Shown here: one piece after another, positions 16,386 to 25,770 of the stretch
Numbering within the stretch: the first letter of the stretch is position 1
Layout: each line of letters starts with the position of its first letter
Assembly (NCBI RefSeq): GCF_007827465.1
Contig: NZ_VISL01000001.1
Coordinates: forward strand, 1,033,501 to 1,097,500
DNA: 64,000 nt
Origin: Dokdonia sp. Hel_I_53
GTDB taxonomy: Bacteria > Bacteroidota > Bacteroidia > Flavobacteriales > Flavobacteriaceae
Direction: 5' to 3'
Translations under genes and position numbers: made by a program
Notes under the pieces: model-generated
Database searches by the model: none
What the model was told of the DNA's origin: nothing
What the model saw: the letters and a program-made list of their open reading frames with translations, nothing else

Positions 16386-16895
16386 ATGAAAATTTACCAA
16401 ATACATTCCAAGCAGAACCTTCCAATAACTTTAGATGAAGCCTGGGAATTCTTATCTAATGCCCGTAACCTTGCAACCATTACTCCAGATTATATGAATT
16501 TCAATATCATTTCTGGAGCAGATAGACCTGTGTATGCAGGGCAATTAATCCAATATACCGTTACCCCTCTTGCTAATTTTAAATTAAAATGGGTCACAGA
16601 AATTATTAGTGTAAAAGAAGGAGAATATTTTGTTGATGAGCAAAAATATGGCCCCTACGCTATGTGGCACCACAAACACTTTATAAAAGAAATACCTGGT
16701 GGTGTAGAAATGGAAGATATAGTAGATTACAAGTTGCCCGCTGGATTTTTAGGCAGAATTGCACATCCATACCTTGTAAAACCAAAATTAGATGAGATTT
16801 TTTCATATCGAAAGACGGCTTTAGAAAAAAAGTTTGGAATCTACCAGCTACCAAAACAAGACTCTACAACACTAAAACAGGACATACTCAACTAA
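16386..16895 (+). CDS. SRPBCC (START-like) family protein
   Basis: 169 residues with the ligand-binding SRPBCC pattern: an N-terminal strand followed by LDEAWEFLSNARNLATITP, then alternating strands and a C-terminal helix (YRKTALEKKFG). No signal peptide, so cytoplasmic. It begins a three-gene cluster with an SDR (11 bases downstream) and a photolyase, an association I recall from marine flavobacteria. The ligand is unknown. The 178 bases upstream show no clear -7 box. Confidence 0.75.
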   Translation: MKIYQIHSKQNLPITLDEAWEFLSNARNLATITPDYMNFNIISGADRPVYAGQLIQYTVTPLANFKLKWVTEIISVKEGEYFVDEQKYGPYAMWHHKHFIKEIPGGVEMEDIVDYKLPAGFLGRIAHPYLVKPKLDEIFSYRKTALEKKFGIYQLPKQDSTTLKQDILN

Positions 16896-16906
16896 TAAAA
16901 AAACTT

Positions 16907-17605
16907 ATGAGAAAGAATATACTTTTGATAGGAGGAAGCCATGGGATAGGATTTGAAATTGCCAATAAACTACATTCTAAACATACTGTGTATGTTGCAT
17001 CTCGTACTAAAGAAAACCTCGGTAATCTTGATGTAAATCATCTTCAATTTGACACAGAAAAAGATGAGCTAGATATGTCTGAATTACCAGAACGCATTGA
17101 TGGATTTATATTTTGCCCAGGAACAATAAACCTTAAACCTTTTAAAAGTTTGAGTACAGAAATTTTTAGAGAAGATCTAGAACTCAATTTTTTAAGTATG
17201 ATAAAGGTCGTGCATCAAGTATTAGATCATCTTAAAAACTCTGAGCAGGCAAGCCTCGTATTCTTTAGTACGGTAGCTGTGAAAGTGGGAATGCCATTTC
17301 ATACAAGTGTTGCTGCTGCAAAAGGTGCCATAGAAGGATTTGCAAAAGCACTAGCTGCAGAGTATGCTCCAAAATTTAGAGTGAATGTAATTGCACCATC
17401 TCTTACTGACACTTCACTAGCCAGTCGACTTTTAAATAATGATAAAAAGCGAAAAATGATGGATGATCGCCACCCTTTAAAACGAGTAGGCGATGCAAAA
17501 GATATCGCAAATATTGCTGCCTTCTTAATTAGTGATGAAAGCAGCTGGATTACTGGACAGGTTCTAGGTGTTGATGGGGGAATGAGTACACTTAATGTTC
17601 AGTAG
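16907..17605 (+). CDS. SDR-family protein lacking the catalytic tyrosine
   Basis: 232 residues with a Rossmann SDR fold: GGSHGIG cofactor loop (residues 9-15), FCPG in place of NNAG, and a C-terminal GxVLGVDGGM typical of classical SDRs. The catalytic Tyr-x3-Lys is V135-AAA-K139 (SVAAAKGAIEGFAKAL), so Tyr is replaced by Val while Lys is kept. It may be a binding protein or use altered chemistry. It sits between an SRPBCC protein and a photolyase. The palindrome follows its stop after five bases. Confidence 0.8.
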   Translation: MRKNILLIGGSHGIGFEIANKLHSKHTVYVASRTKENLGNLDVNHLQFDTEKDELDMSELPERIDGFIFCPGTINLKPFKSLSTEIFREDLELNFLSMIKVVHQVLDHLKNSEQASLVFFSTVAVKVGMPFHTSVAAAKGAIEGFAKALAAEYAPKFRVNVIAPSLTDTSLASRLLNNDKKRKMMDDRHPLKRVGDAKDIANIAAFLISDESSWITGQVLGVDGGMSTLNVQ

Positions 17606-17610
17606 AATTT

Positions 17611-17626
17611 CGCTTTCGCGAAAGCG
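17611..17626. repeat. Iterated palindrome copy 4 (exact, symmetric over 22 bp)
   Basis: The symmetry extends to 17608-17629. Lies between the SDR stop and the photolyase start, inside a probable operon. Confidence 0.9.
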
Positions 17627-17657
17627 AAACAATAAATATCAAATCAAAAAGTAATCT

Positions 17658-18968
17658 ATGTCAAAACAAAAAGTTTCAATTTTCTGGTTTCGTCGTGATC
17701 TTCGGCTTGATGATAATGTTGGTTTTCTTGAAGCATTGCGTGGTGATTATCCAGTCTTACCCATATTCATATTTGATAAAGAAATCCTTGATAAGCTACC
17801 TGAAGATGATGCCCGTGTAACATTTATTTTCAATACACTCCAGAAAATGCGGGATGAGTTGCAAGATGATTATAAGAGTTCTCTAGCTATGTTTTATGGG
17901 AAACCGAAACAGATTTACAAAGAACTTTTAAGTGATTATGACATACAAGCCGTTTATACAAATAGAGATTATGAACCGTATGCTAAAGAAAGGGATGAAG
18001 AGATAAAAAATCTTTTAGAAAATCAAGATACTGACTTTCACACTTTCAAAGATCAAGTCATATTTGAAAAAGATGAAGTAGTAAAGAATGATGGAGACCC
18101 ATATATCGTGTATACTCCATATAAAAATAAATGGAAAGAGCATTTTGATGAGGACCAAGATTTAAAAATGCATTACACTTCTCAAGATCTAAGTAATCTT
18201 ATAGAAAATAGCAGACTCCCCAATCTCACTTTGAGCGATTTGGGATTTAAAAAATCTACTATTGAAATTCCTGATTATGATGTTACTCCTACCTTAATTG
18301 AAAATTATGAGGACACTCGTAACTTCCCTGCGGAGGATGGTACTTCTCGTTTAGGACCACATTTGAGATTTGGTACTGTGAGTGTAAGAAAAATGGTTCG
18401 TAAGGCTATTGCAACGAAAAATGAAGTTTTCTGGAGTGAACTCATCTGGCGTGAATTTTTTATGCAGATTCTGTATCACTTTCCAGAAACGAAAGACAAT
18501 GCCTTTCGCTCTAAATATGACCGAATTGAATGGCGTAACAATGAAGATGAATTTGAAAAGTGGAAAAATGGAGAAACAGGCTACCAGCTTGTAGACGCCG
18601 GAATGAGGCAACTTAACGAATCTGGATATATGCACAACAGAGTGCGTATGCTAGTGGCTAGTTTTTTGTGTAAGCACTTACTTATAGACTGGCGTTGGGG
18701 TGAAACTTATTTTGCAGAGAAATTATTGGATTACGAGATGAGCTCAAACGTAGGGAACTGGCAATGGGCCGCAGGATCTGGTGTAGATGCTGCTCCATAC
18801 TTCAGAATCTTTAACCCTATGACTCAAGTAGAAAAATTTGATAAGAATAAGAAATACATTAAAAAATGGGTTCCAGAAGTGGATACAGAAGATTATCCAG
18901 AGAAAATGGTGGATCATAAAGAAGCTAGAGAAAGATGTTTAAAAACATACAAATCAGCTTTAGATTAA
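17658..18968 (+). CDS. Deoxyribodipyrimidine photolyase / cryptochrome family
   Basis: 436 residues. The N-terminal antenna domain starts WFRRDLRLDDN; the FAD domain has EDGTSRLGPHLRFG, ELIWREFFMQIL, GYQLVDAGMRQL, HNRVRMLVASFL and the flavin-proximal GNWQWAAGSGVDAAPYFRIFNP. These residues are those of class I CPD photolyases, which use blue light to split cyclobutane dimers. A light-sensing role cannot be excluded by sequence alone. Third gene of the SRPBCC-SDR-photolyase cluster; converges on the ABC-F gene. Confidence 0.88.
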   Translation: MSKQKVSIFWFRRDLRLDDNVGFLEALRGDYPVLPIFIFDKEILDKLPEDDARVTFIFNTLQKMRDELQDDYKSSLAMFYGKPKQIYKELLSDYDIQAVYTNRDYEPYAKERDEEIKNLLENQDTDFHTFKDQVIFEKDEVVKNDGDPYIVYTPYKNKWKEHFDEDQDLKMHYTSQDLSNLIENSRLPNLTLSDLGFKKSTIEIPDYDVTPTLIENYEDTRNFPAEDGTSRLGPHLRFGTVSVRKMVRKAIATKNEVFWSELIWREFFMQILYHFPETKDNAFRSKYDRIEWRNNEDEFEKWKNGETGYQLVDAGMRQLNESGYMHNRVRMLVASFLCKHLLIDWRWGETYFAEKLLDYEMSSNVGNWQWAAGSGVDAAPYFRIFNPMTQVEKFDKNKKYIKKWVPEVDTEDYPEKMVDHKEARERCLKTYKSALD

Positions 18969-18983
18969 TATAGCACTGTACTC

Positions 18984-20621
18984 TTATTTTATAAGGTCAA
19001 TCTCCTTAAGATTTTCAATACGGTTACGTTTTAAGAAATCATCGATGGTCTCAAAATGTTCAATGACTCGCTTTTCTTTAAATTCAAAAACCTTTTTAGA
19101 CAAGCCTTGAAGGAAGTCGCGATCGTGAGAAACCAATATCAATGTACCATCATACGTTTGTAAAGCTTCTTTAAGAACATCTTTTGACTTGATATCTAGA
19201 TGATTTGTAGGCTCATCTAAAATTAATAGGTTCACTGGTTCTAATAAAAGTTTTACCATGGCAAGCCTTGTGCGCTCTCCACCAGAAAGTACACTTACCT
19301 TTTTATCAATCTGATCCCCAGAAAACATGAATCTTCCCAATATATTTTTTATTTGGGTACGCATATCTCCTTTGGCAACTTCATCTACTGTTTGAAAAAC
19401 CGTTAATTCCGGGTCAAGTAACGCAGCTTGGTTTTGAGCAAAATAGCCCACTTTTACATTATGACCCAACTCGCAGTGGCCATCTACTGATATCTCTCCA
19501 AGAATAGCCTTAATCATCGTAGATTTTCCTTCTCCATTTCTACCTACGAAGCTCACTTTTTCGCCTCGAGCGATATCCATATTTGCATTTCTAAACACTA
19601 CATGATCATCATAGCTTTTAGAAAGATCTTTAACTTTTACGGGAAAATCACCAGACCTTGGTGCTGGAGGAAAACTTAAAGCTAGTGATGATGTGTCAAC
19701 CTCATCTATCTCAATGATTTCTAGTTTTTCTAGCATTCGCTCTCTAGAAGAAACTTGATTTGTTTTAGAATACGTCCCTTTAAAACGATCAATAAAAGCC
19801 TGATTATCTGCAATAAATTTTTGTTGCTCTTGGTAAGCTTTGATCTGATGTAAACGACGATCTGCTCGCAACTCTAAATAATGGGAGTAGTTTGCCTTGT
19901 AATCATAAATACGGCCCATCGTGACCTCAATTGTTCTATTAGTAATATTATCAATAAATGTTTTATCGTGAGAGATCACAATTACAGCTTTTGCTTTATT
20001 GAGTAAAAAGTCTTCTAGCCAAATAACAGATTCAATATCTACGTGGTTTGTAGGCTCATCAAGTAAAATAAGATCTGGTTTTTCAAGCAAGATTTTTGCC
20101 AGCTCTATGCGCATACGCCATCCTCCAGAAAACTCGCTTGTAGGTTTATTAAAATCTGACCTCTTAAAGCCTAAACCCCTCAATGCCTTTTCTACTTCTT
20201 CTTCTATATTTACTTCCTCAATCGCATAATATTTTTCTCCTAAATCTGATACCTGGGCGATGATTTTCATGTACGCATCAGATTCGTAATCTGTGCGAGT
20301 TTCTAACTCCTTATTGAGCCTATCCATCTCTGTCTTCATATCAAGCACTTGTGAGAAAGCTTTTGAAGCTTCTTCCATGACGGTGCACTCATCGTCTGTT
20401 AACAGGTGTTGTGGTAAATAAGCAATTACGGCATCCTTGGGAGTTCTCACATTACCTCTAGTAGGTTTTTGTGCTCCAGCAATGATTTTCATCATGGTTG
20501 ATTTACCTGCGCCATTTTTACCCATTAATGCTATTTTATCATTTTCATTAATGGTAAACGACACGTTGCTAAAAAGGGAGTCTCCACTAAACTCTACGGC
20601 GAGATTATCTACTGCTATCAT
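18984..20621 (-). CDS. ABC-F family ATPase
   Basis: 545 residues with two ABC domains in one chain and no membrane segments. Domain 1 has GKNGAGKST, FSGGWRMRIELAK and LILLDEPTNHVD; domain 2 has GRNGEGKST, LSGGERTRLAM and LLILDEPTNHLD. The linker between them is charged and helical, as in ABC-F proteins that bind the ribosomal E site. The subgroup (Uup, EttA or YbiT-like) is not resolved, though length and linker suit YbiT/Uup-like translation factors. A -7 box lies 18 bases upstream. Confidence 0.92.
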   Translation of the reverse strand: MIAVDNLAVEFSGDSLFSNVSFTINENDKIALMGKNGAGKSTMMKIIAGAQKPTRGNVRTPKDAVIAYLPQHLLTDDECTVMEEASKAFSQVLDMKTEMDRLNKELETRTDYESDAYMKIIAQVSDLGEKYYAIEEVNIEEEVEKALRGLGFKRSDFNKPTSEFSGGWRMRIELAKILLEKPDLILLDEPTNHVDIESVIWLEDFLLNKAKAVIVISHDKTFIDNITNRTIEVTMGRIYDYKANYSHYLELRADRRLHQIKAYQEQQKFIADNQAFIDRFKGTYSKTNQVSSRERMLEKLEIIEIDEVDTSSLALSFPPAPRSGDFPVKVKDLSKSYDDHVVFRNANMDIARGEKVSFVGRNGEGKSTMIKAILGEISVDGHCELGHNVKVGYFAQNQAALLDPELTVFQTVDEVAKGDMRTQIKNILGRFMFSGDQIDKKVSVLSGGERTRLAMVKLLLEPVNLLILDEPTNHLDIKSKDVLKEALQTYDGTLILVSHDRDFLQGLSKKVFEFKEKRVIEHFETIDDFLKRNRIENLKEIDLIK

Positions 20622-20639
20622 TGAATAAATTTAAGATTG

Positions 20640-20647
20640 CAAAAATA
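20640..20647 (-). promoter_or_regulatory. -7 promoter element (TATTTTTG) of the ABC-F gene
   Basis: TAnnTTTG on the minus strand, 18 bases before the ATG at 20621. Confidence 0.5.
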
Positions 20648-20679
20648 TTGTATTGAAAAATTATGATTGGGTTTCGTAC

Positions 20680-20693
20680 GCTTTCGCGAAAGC
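20680..20693. repeat. Iterated palindrome copy 5 (exact)
   Basis: Thirty-eight bases 3' of the pgl stop and upstream of the ABC-F promoter. Confidence 0.9.
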
Positions 20694-20731
20694 ATAATTC
20701 ATATCCAAATATGAAGAATTAGGAATTTGAC

Positions 20732-21445
20732 TTATTTATAAATCCCCTGTGCTGCTTCCTCATCCATAAACCAATGTAATTCTCCTGAAAGAGGAGACAC
20801 CAAACTTGCTGGATACTCTAAATCATCGTTTTGGCTATTCAGAATTGCATCTATTTTATCTTTCTTGGAAGCTCCTGTGACTAGAAATGCAACCGCTTTA
20901 GCATTATTAATCACATCTCCGGTCACACTAATACGCTGTTGTCCAGATTCTGGATGAGTGGCTACCACACAAAATTCCGTTGCATCCCACAACTCCATTT
21001 CATGCGGAAATATAGAAGCCGTATGACCATCATCCCCCATACCTAATATGACCAGGTCAAATTGAGGCACCTCATTCTCAAGCGGCAAATTTTTCTCTAA
21101 TTCTTTTGAGTAACGCAACGCCTCTGCTTCTGGAATGTTATCACCTAAAATTCGGTGAATATTTTCTGACGGAATTTCAATTTTAGACAATAAATAATCT
21201 ACCGTCATTTTATAGTTACTATCATTATCTGTTGGCGGTACACAACGCTCATCTCCCCAGTAAAAATGGAACTTAGACCAATCAGTATGCTTATACTCAG
21301 TCGCGAGATGATCAAAAACTATTTTAGGGGTACTTCCGCCAGAAAGAGCTACAGTTATAGATTGTTTATCACTAGCAAGATCTATAAGAAAATCTGCAAA
21401 TTCCTGAGCAACTTCTTGTTTAGTTTTTGATATATGTAGTTTCAT
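20732..21445 (-). CDS. pgl: 6-phosphogluconolactonase
   Basis: 237 residues, the length of DevB-type lactonases. Hydrolyses 6-phosphoglucono-delta-lactone to 6-phosphogluconate. Visible are ALSGGSTPK (about residues 34-42), the YWGDERCVPP segment and LGMGDDGHTASIFPH with the catalytic His. It lies 47 bases downstream of zwf on the same strand, so the first two steps of the oxidative pentose phosphate pathway are co-transcribed. Confidence 0.94.
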   Translation of the reverse strand: MKLHISKTKQEVAQEFADFLIDLASDKQSITVALSGGSTPKIVFDHLATEYKHTDWSKFHFYWGDERCVPPTDNDSNYKMTVDYLLSKIEIPSENIHRILGDNIPEAEALRYSKELEKNLPLENEVPQFDLVILGMGDDGHTASIFPHEMELWDATEFCVVATHPESGQQRISVTGDVINNAKAVAFLVTGASKKDKIDAILNSQNDDLEYPASLVSPLSGELHWFMDEEAAQGIYK

Positions 21446-21492
21446 AAAATAATGTAGTTATAAAAATAATACTGGTTAGTTTGAAATTAAAC

Positions 21493-23007
21493 TTAACAGT
21501 CAATAACGCAATAATCAGGATCATCTGCTAAGTTAGCTCCTGGATTACGCCATTGATTTGATCCTTCTATAAGCTCATCTGCATGCTGTGGTCCCCAGAC
21601 TCCTGCAGAGTACCCATAAATGTTAGCCTTTTTGGACTTCCAGAAATTCAATATAGGATCTGTAAATCGCCAAGCAGCCTCTACCTCATCTGCTCTTGCA
21701 TATAATGTTGCATCTCCCTGCATGGCATCTAGAAGTAAACGTTCATAGGCTTCCATTATATTAGTGTCTCCCAAACTAGAGTAGTAAAAATCGAGATTTC
21801 CACGCTCAACTTTAAATCCTTGACCCGGTACTTTTACACCAAATTTCATTAGAATACCTTCATCTGGTTGTATTCTTATAATGAGCTTATTGTCTTTATT
21901 AATATTTGAATTTTTAAAAATCTGATGGTGTGGTGACTTAAAGTGTATGACAACCTCTGTTACTTTAGTAGGCATTCTCTTTGCTGTGCGCACGTAAAAA
22001 GGAACATCTGCCCATCGCCAATTATCTACATAAAATTTTACAGCAGCATAGGTTTCTGTAATACTATCTGCATCTACATCTTCCTCTTCTCGATAGCCGT
22101 TAACGCGCTCTCCATTAATTTTTGAACTTAGATATTGTCCTCTTATGGTGTTCTTCTCTATAGTCTCAGGATCTGTCATTAAGCGTAGTGATTTTAACGC
22201 TTTAAGCTTCTCATTACGTATCTCTTCTGGATCTGCACTTAAAGGTGGCTCCATCACTAGCATTGCAACTAGTTGTAATAAATGACTTTGAAACATATCA
22301 CGCAAAGCTCCAGACTTATCATAATATCCTCCACGAGATTCTACCCCGCCACTCTCTGCATTTGTAATTTCTACGTGATCTATATAATCTCTATTCCACA
22401 GCGGCTCAAAAATGCTATTTGCAAATCTGGTGACAAGAATATTTTGAACGGTTTCTTTACCTAAATAATGATCTATTCTATAAATCTGCGACTCCTTAAA
22501 ATAGCGATGCAAACCTTCATTGAGAGACTTTGCTGTTTCTAAACTATAGCCAAATGGTTTTTCTACAATTAATCGCTTCCAGCCTAGTCGCTCATCATTG
22601 AGTCCTTTTGCAGTAAGATTTTTTACTATGGCTTCAAAAAGACTTGGAGGTGTAGAGAGATAAAAAATAAAGTTGTTATCACATTGATAGGTCGTATTCA
22701 AATCCTGAATGCGCTCATTGAGTTCTCTATAATCAACATCATATTTTTTATGGAGATCTTCGTAAAAAAGTTTTTCAGAAAATGTTTTAATAAACTCCTC
22801 GCTGTCTTCTAAATATTTGCTTTCTAGAGCAACTTGTTTTCTAAAATCCTCATCGGTCATAAAGCTTCGAGCCACTCCCAAGACGACGAAATGCTCTGGT
22901 AAATGTTTGTCTTTATAAAGTTTGTACAAAGCTGGGACGAGCTTACGAGCTGTAAGGTCTCCAGATGCACCAAAAATCACAAGCATTTGATTCTCTGTCT
23001 TAGGCAT
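21493..23007 (-). CDS. zwf: Glucose-6-phosphate 1-dehydrogenase
   Basis: 504 residues. NADP-binding GASGDLTARKLVPAL at the N-terminus, substrate-binding RIDHYLGKETVQNI around residue 180, and EKPFG. Oxidises glucose 6-phosphate to the lactone and supplies NADPH. Leads the zwf-pgl operon and is divergent from gnd; about 130 bases between the two starts hold the control region, where I see only a weak near-match (TACTTTTA) to the -7 element for gnd. Confidence 0.95.
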   Translation of the reverse strand: MPKTENQMLVIFGASGDLTARKLVPALYKLYKDKHLPEHFVVLGVARSFMTDEDFRKQVALESKYLEDSEEFIKTFSEKLFYEDLHKKYDVDYRELNERIQDLNTTYQCDNNFIFYLSTPPSLFEAIVKNLTAKGLNDERLGWKRLIVEKPFGYSLETAKSLNEGLHRYFKESQIYRIDHYLGKETVQNILVTRFANSIFEPLWNRDYIDHVEITNAESGGVESRGGYYDKSGALRDMFQSHLLQLVAMLVMEPPLSADPEEIRNEKLKALKSLRLMTDPETIEKNTIRGQYLSSKINGERVNGYREEEDVDADSITETYAAVKFYVDNWRWADVPFYVRTAKRMPTKVTEVVIHFKSPHHQIFKNSNINKDNKLIIRIQPDEGILMKFGVKVPGQGFKVERGNLDFYYSSLGDTNIMEAYERLLLDAMQGDATLYARADEVEAAWRFTDPILNFWKSKKANIYGYSAGVWGPQHADELIEGSNQWRNPGANLADDPDYCVIDC

Positions 23008-23139
23008 AAAGCGGAAGTTGGTTTCTCGGACAAAAGTAACTATTTAGTCGTGTATGCCCAACGTAGTTATCCAACTGTTATCAACCAAAATGAATTATTT
23101 CATTTACTTTTACATCGCAAAATAGCACACACAATTTTT

Positions 23140-24555
23140 ATGGAGCATACTTACGATTTTGGACTAGTTGGTCTTGGAGTAATGGGTAGAAATTTTATCC
23201 TCAACGTAGCAGATAATGGATTTACTGCATTAGGTAACGATCTTGACCCACAAAAAGTTCAAGCCCTTATTGAAGAAGGTGGAAATACAGAGCGTGTCAA
23301 TGCTGTTGTAGAGGTTTCCGCTTTCGCGAAAGCATTATCATCTCCACGTAAAATTATGATGCTTGTTCCTGCTGGTAAAGTAGTAGATATTGTGATTGAA
23401 AGTTTACTTCCTCACCTAGATAAAGGTGATATTCTTATAGATGGTGGAAATTCTTTTTTTACAGATACGGATAGACGAGAAGCCTATCTTGCTGAAAAAG
23501 GCATCCACTTTTTTGGAGCCGGAGTATCTGGTGGTGCAGAAGGAGCTCGTAAAGGCCCTAGCATAATGCCAGGTGGATCAAAGGCTGGTTATGCCGCAGT
23601 ACAACCTATTTTTGAAGCTGTTGCTGCAAAATTTGAAGGCGAACCTTGTGTGGCATATTTGGGTCCAAAATCTGCTGGAAACTATGTGAAAATGGTGCAC
23701 AATGGGATTGAATATGGATTAATGCAACTCACCTCAGAAGTATATGATGTACTCAAAAAAGCTGGAAATTTATCAAATAATGAATTACACCATACCTACA
23801 AACAATGGAATGCAGGACGACTACAATCATTCTTGGTAGAAATAACCTCAGAGATATTTGCAGAGAAGGACAATTTAGGAAATGCAGACCTCATTGATCA
23901 AATACAAGATAAGGCTAAGCAAAAAGGCACTGGAAAATGGACTTCTCAAAATGCTATGGATTTGGGCATCCCTGTTCCTTCTATAGACATTGCCGTGAGC
24001 ATGAGAGAGATTTCTGCACTTAAAGATGAACGCACTATTGCAGATTCACTTTATGACCGTCCAGAAATTGCTCAAATGGACAAAGAAAAACTCATAGATC
24101 TTACAGAAAAGGCATTTTATTTTTCATATATCGTAACCTACGCACAAGGCTTACATCAACTTGCAGATGCTTCAAGAGAATACGGATACAACCTCAACAT
24201 TGCAGAAATTGCAAAAATTTGGAGAGCAGGGTGCATTATTAGAGCAAAACTGCTAGCAGACATTACTAAGGCTTTTGAAGCAGATACAGTACTTCCTAAC
24301 TTACTGCTTTCTCCATCATTTATTTCTAAGGTACAAGGCTCAGTGAGTGCCGCCAGAGAGTTAGTAGCTTTTGGTGCATTGAATGGCATTCCATTACCTG
24401 GAATTTCAAACTCGCTCACCTATTTTGATGCCTATACTTCAACACGTTTACCGCTTAACTTGATACAAGCACAACGTGATTATTTTGGTTCTCACACCTA
24501 TGAGAGACTGGACCGTGAAGGTGTTTTTCACACAGAATGGAAACTTAAAAATTAA
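23140..24555 (+). CDS. gnd: 6-phosphogluconate dehydrogenase, decarboxylating
   Basis: 471 residues from the Met at 23140 (MEHTYDFGLVGLGVMGRNF). The frame is open further upstream, but that part overlaps zwf and has no family similarity. Motifs are GLGVMGRN, GAGVSGGAEGARKGPSIMPGG, and YVKMVHNGIEYGLMQL with the catalytic Lys. It completes the oxidative pentose phosphate branch and produces ribulose 5-phosphate, CO2 and NADPH. A palindrome copy is read as SAFAKAL near residue 62. Its stop overlaps the stop of the converging GDPD gene. Confidence 0.95.
   Translation: MEHTYDFGLVGLGVMGRNFILNVADNGFTALGNDLDPQKVQALIEEGGNTERVNAVVEVSAFAKALSSPRKIMMLVPAGKVVDIVIESLLPHLDKGDILIDGGNSFFTDTDRREAYLAEKGIHFFGAGVSGGAEGARKGPSIMPGGSKAGYAAVQPIFEAVAAKFEGEPCVAYLGPKSAGNYVKMVHNGIEYGLMQLTSEVYDVLKKAGNLSNNELHHTYKQWNAGRLQSFLVEITSEIFAEKDNLGNADLIDQIQDKAKQKGTGKWTSQNAMDLGIPVPSIDIAVSMREISALKDERTIADSLYDRPEIAQMDKEKLIDLTEKAFYFSYIVTYAQGLHQLADASREYGYNLNIAEIAKIWRAGCIIRAKLLADITKAFEADTVLPNLLLSPSFISKVQGSVSAARELVAFGALNGIPLPGISNSLTYFDAYTSTRLPLNLIQAQRDYFGSHTYERLDREGVFHTEWKLKN
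23320..23333. repeat. Iterated palindrome copy 6 (exact, inside gnd)
   Basis: In frame in gnd as AFAKA, in a segment just before the strand RKIMMLVPAG. Confidence 0.9.
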
Positions 24556-25622
24556 CTCCTTGTATTCAGTTTTAGAAATTCGTTTCTAGCTCTTACCGCT
24601 TCATTGGTATAATCTGTAAATACACCATCTACGCCAGCCTCGAAGAATTTTAAGTATTCTTGAGTTGGCTCCTCATTAGATGACCACTGTTGATCCTCAT
24701 TTTTAAACGTATAGGGATGTACTTCAAGTTTGCTTTTATGAGCAAGCTCTACAAAATCAGTGGCAATGAGTGACTTTGGATGTGCAACTAAATCTCTAGC
24801 TACAGAAACTACAAATGGCTTCCATGGACCCACACCGTCTGCGTAGGTTGCCATAAATTCCATTCCCTTTGGGGTGGCAAAAAAACTATAGTCTCGCTTA
24901 TCATTTTCTACATAAAAATCGTAAGGCTGTCCCGAAGAATCATAGGAGCCATCTAATTTTTTAAATCGAAGGTCTCCGTTTTGATTATATCCTGAAGCTC
25001 CTATTAATTGCACTAACTTTACTGAAGTTTTTCTCCTTAAATACTGTAATGTTTTAACTTCAAAACATTGTACGTAAATTTTTGAATCCCTGCGAGTATA
25101 CTCAGCCTTTAACAATTGATTTAAGAATCGATCTTCCATCTCTAACCCCAATTGTTTGTGGAAAGTGGGATGTTTTAATTCTGGATAAATCCCTATTTCT
25201 TTTCCACTTTTCTTTTTATATGCTTTCAATAAAGCTATTATTTCTTCGAATGTTGGGATTTCAAACTGATCATCATAATTGTGAGGTCTGTTTTTCCAAA
25301 ATTGTCGCGTTTTTATTTTTTTAAGTTCAGCAACTGTAAAATCAGAGACAAACCAGTCTGTAACAATCTCCCCATCAAGAATCTTAGTAGTCTTTCGGTT
25401 TTGAAATTCTTTAAAGTTTGAGATATTCGTTTTTTGAGATAAATAGGGTTCATGGCGTGCTACAAATACACCATCTTTAGTTAAGACAAGATCTGGCTCA
25501 ATGTAATCAGCACCGAATTCAATAGCCTTTTGGTATCCTTCTATGGTATGTTCTGGGAAATGAGATTGTGCGCCGCGATGCGCTATTATAAGGGGAGAAA
25601 CACTGGAATGACGTTGCTTCAT
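24552..25622 (-). CDS. Glycerophosphodiester phosphodiesterase
   Basis: 356 residues of the GDPD TIM-barrel family (GlpQ-like): IIAHRGAQSHFPEHTIEGY with the catalytic His and Arg, then YIEPDLVLTKDGVFVARHEP with the metal-binding Glu/Asp and second His, and a late VDGVFTDYTNEAV. No signal peptide is visible, which is unusual for GlpQ-type enzymes acting in the periplasm. Cleaves glycerophosphodiesters to glycerol 3-phosphate and an alcohol. Stop codons overlap with gnd by three bases and no terminator lies between. Confidence 0.9.
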   Translation of the reverse strand: MKQRHSSVSPLIIAHRGAQSHFPEHTIEGYQKAIEFGADYIEPDLVLTKDGVFVARHEPYLSQKTNISNFKEFQNRKTTKILDGEIVTDWFVSDFTVAELKKIKTRQFWKNRPHNYDDQFEIPTFEEIIALLKAYKKKSGKEIGIYPELKHPTFHKQLGLEMEDRFLNQLLKAEYTRRDSKIYVQCFEVKTLQYLRRKTSVKLVQLIGASGYNQNGDLRFKKLDGSYDSSGQPYDFYVENDKRDYSFFATPKGMEFMATYADGVGPWKPFVVSVARDLVAHPKSLIATDFVELAHKSKLEVHPYTFKNEDQQWSSNEEPTQEYLKFFEAGVDGVFTDYTNEAVRARNEFLKLNTRS

Positions 25623-25699
25623 ACTTTAAGAAAAATTATTGTAATTAAGGCCTCAAGACAATTACTCTTTAATGTTTCTGTTATAGAATTAAACCAGAA

Positions 25700-25730
25700 A
25701 AAAGCGCAAAAAATAATTTTCTGCGCTTTT
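25700..25730 (-). terminator. Terminator of the DUF4290-murA operon
   Basis: A 9-bp stem (AAAAGCGCA / TGCGCTTTT) followed on the minus strand by TTTTTTCTGG. Confidence 0.7.
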
Positions 25731-25746
25731 GATTATATTTTTTTAA

Positions 25747-25760
25747 TTTTCGCGAAAGCG
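25747..25760. repeat. Iterated palindrome, variant with decayed left arm
   Basis: TTTTCGCGAAAGCG; ten bases after the murA stop on the minus strand, between that stop and the terminator. Confidence 0.7.
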
Positions 25761-25770
25761 AAAAAGTTGA

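Noticed and set aside
22903-23139. N-terminal extension of gnd by 79 codons
   Set aside because: It overlaps the start of zwf and has no 6-phosphogluconate dehydrogenase similarity; the Met at 23140 fits the family.
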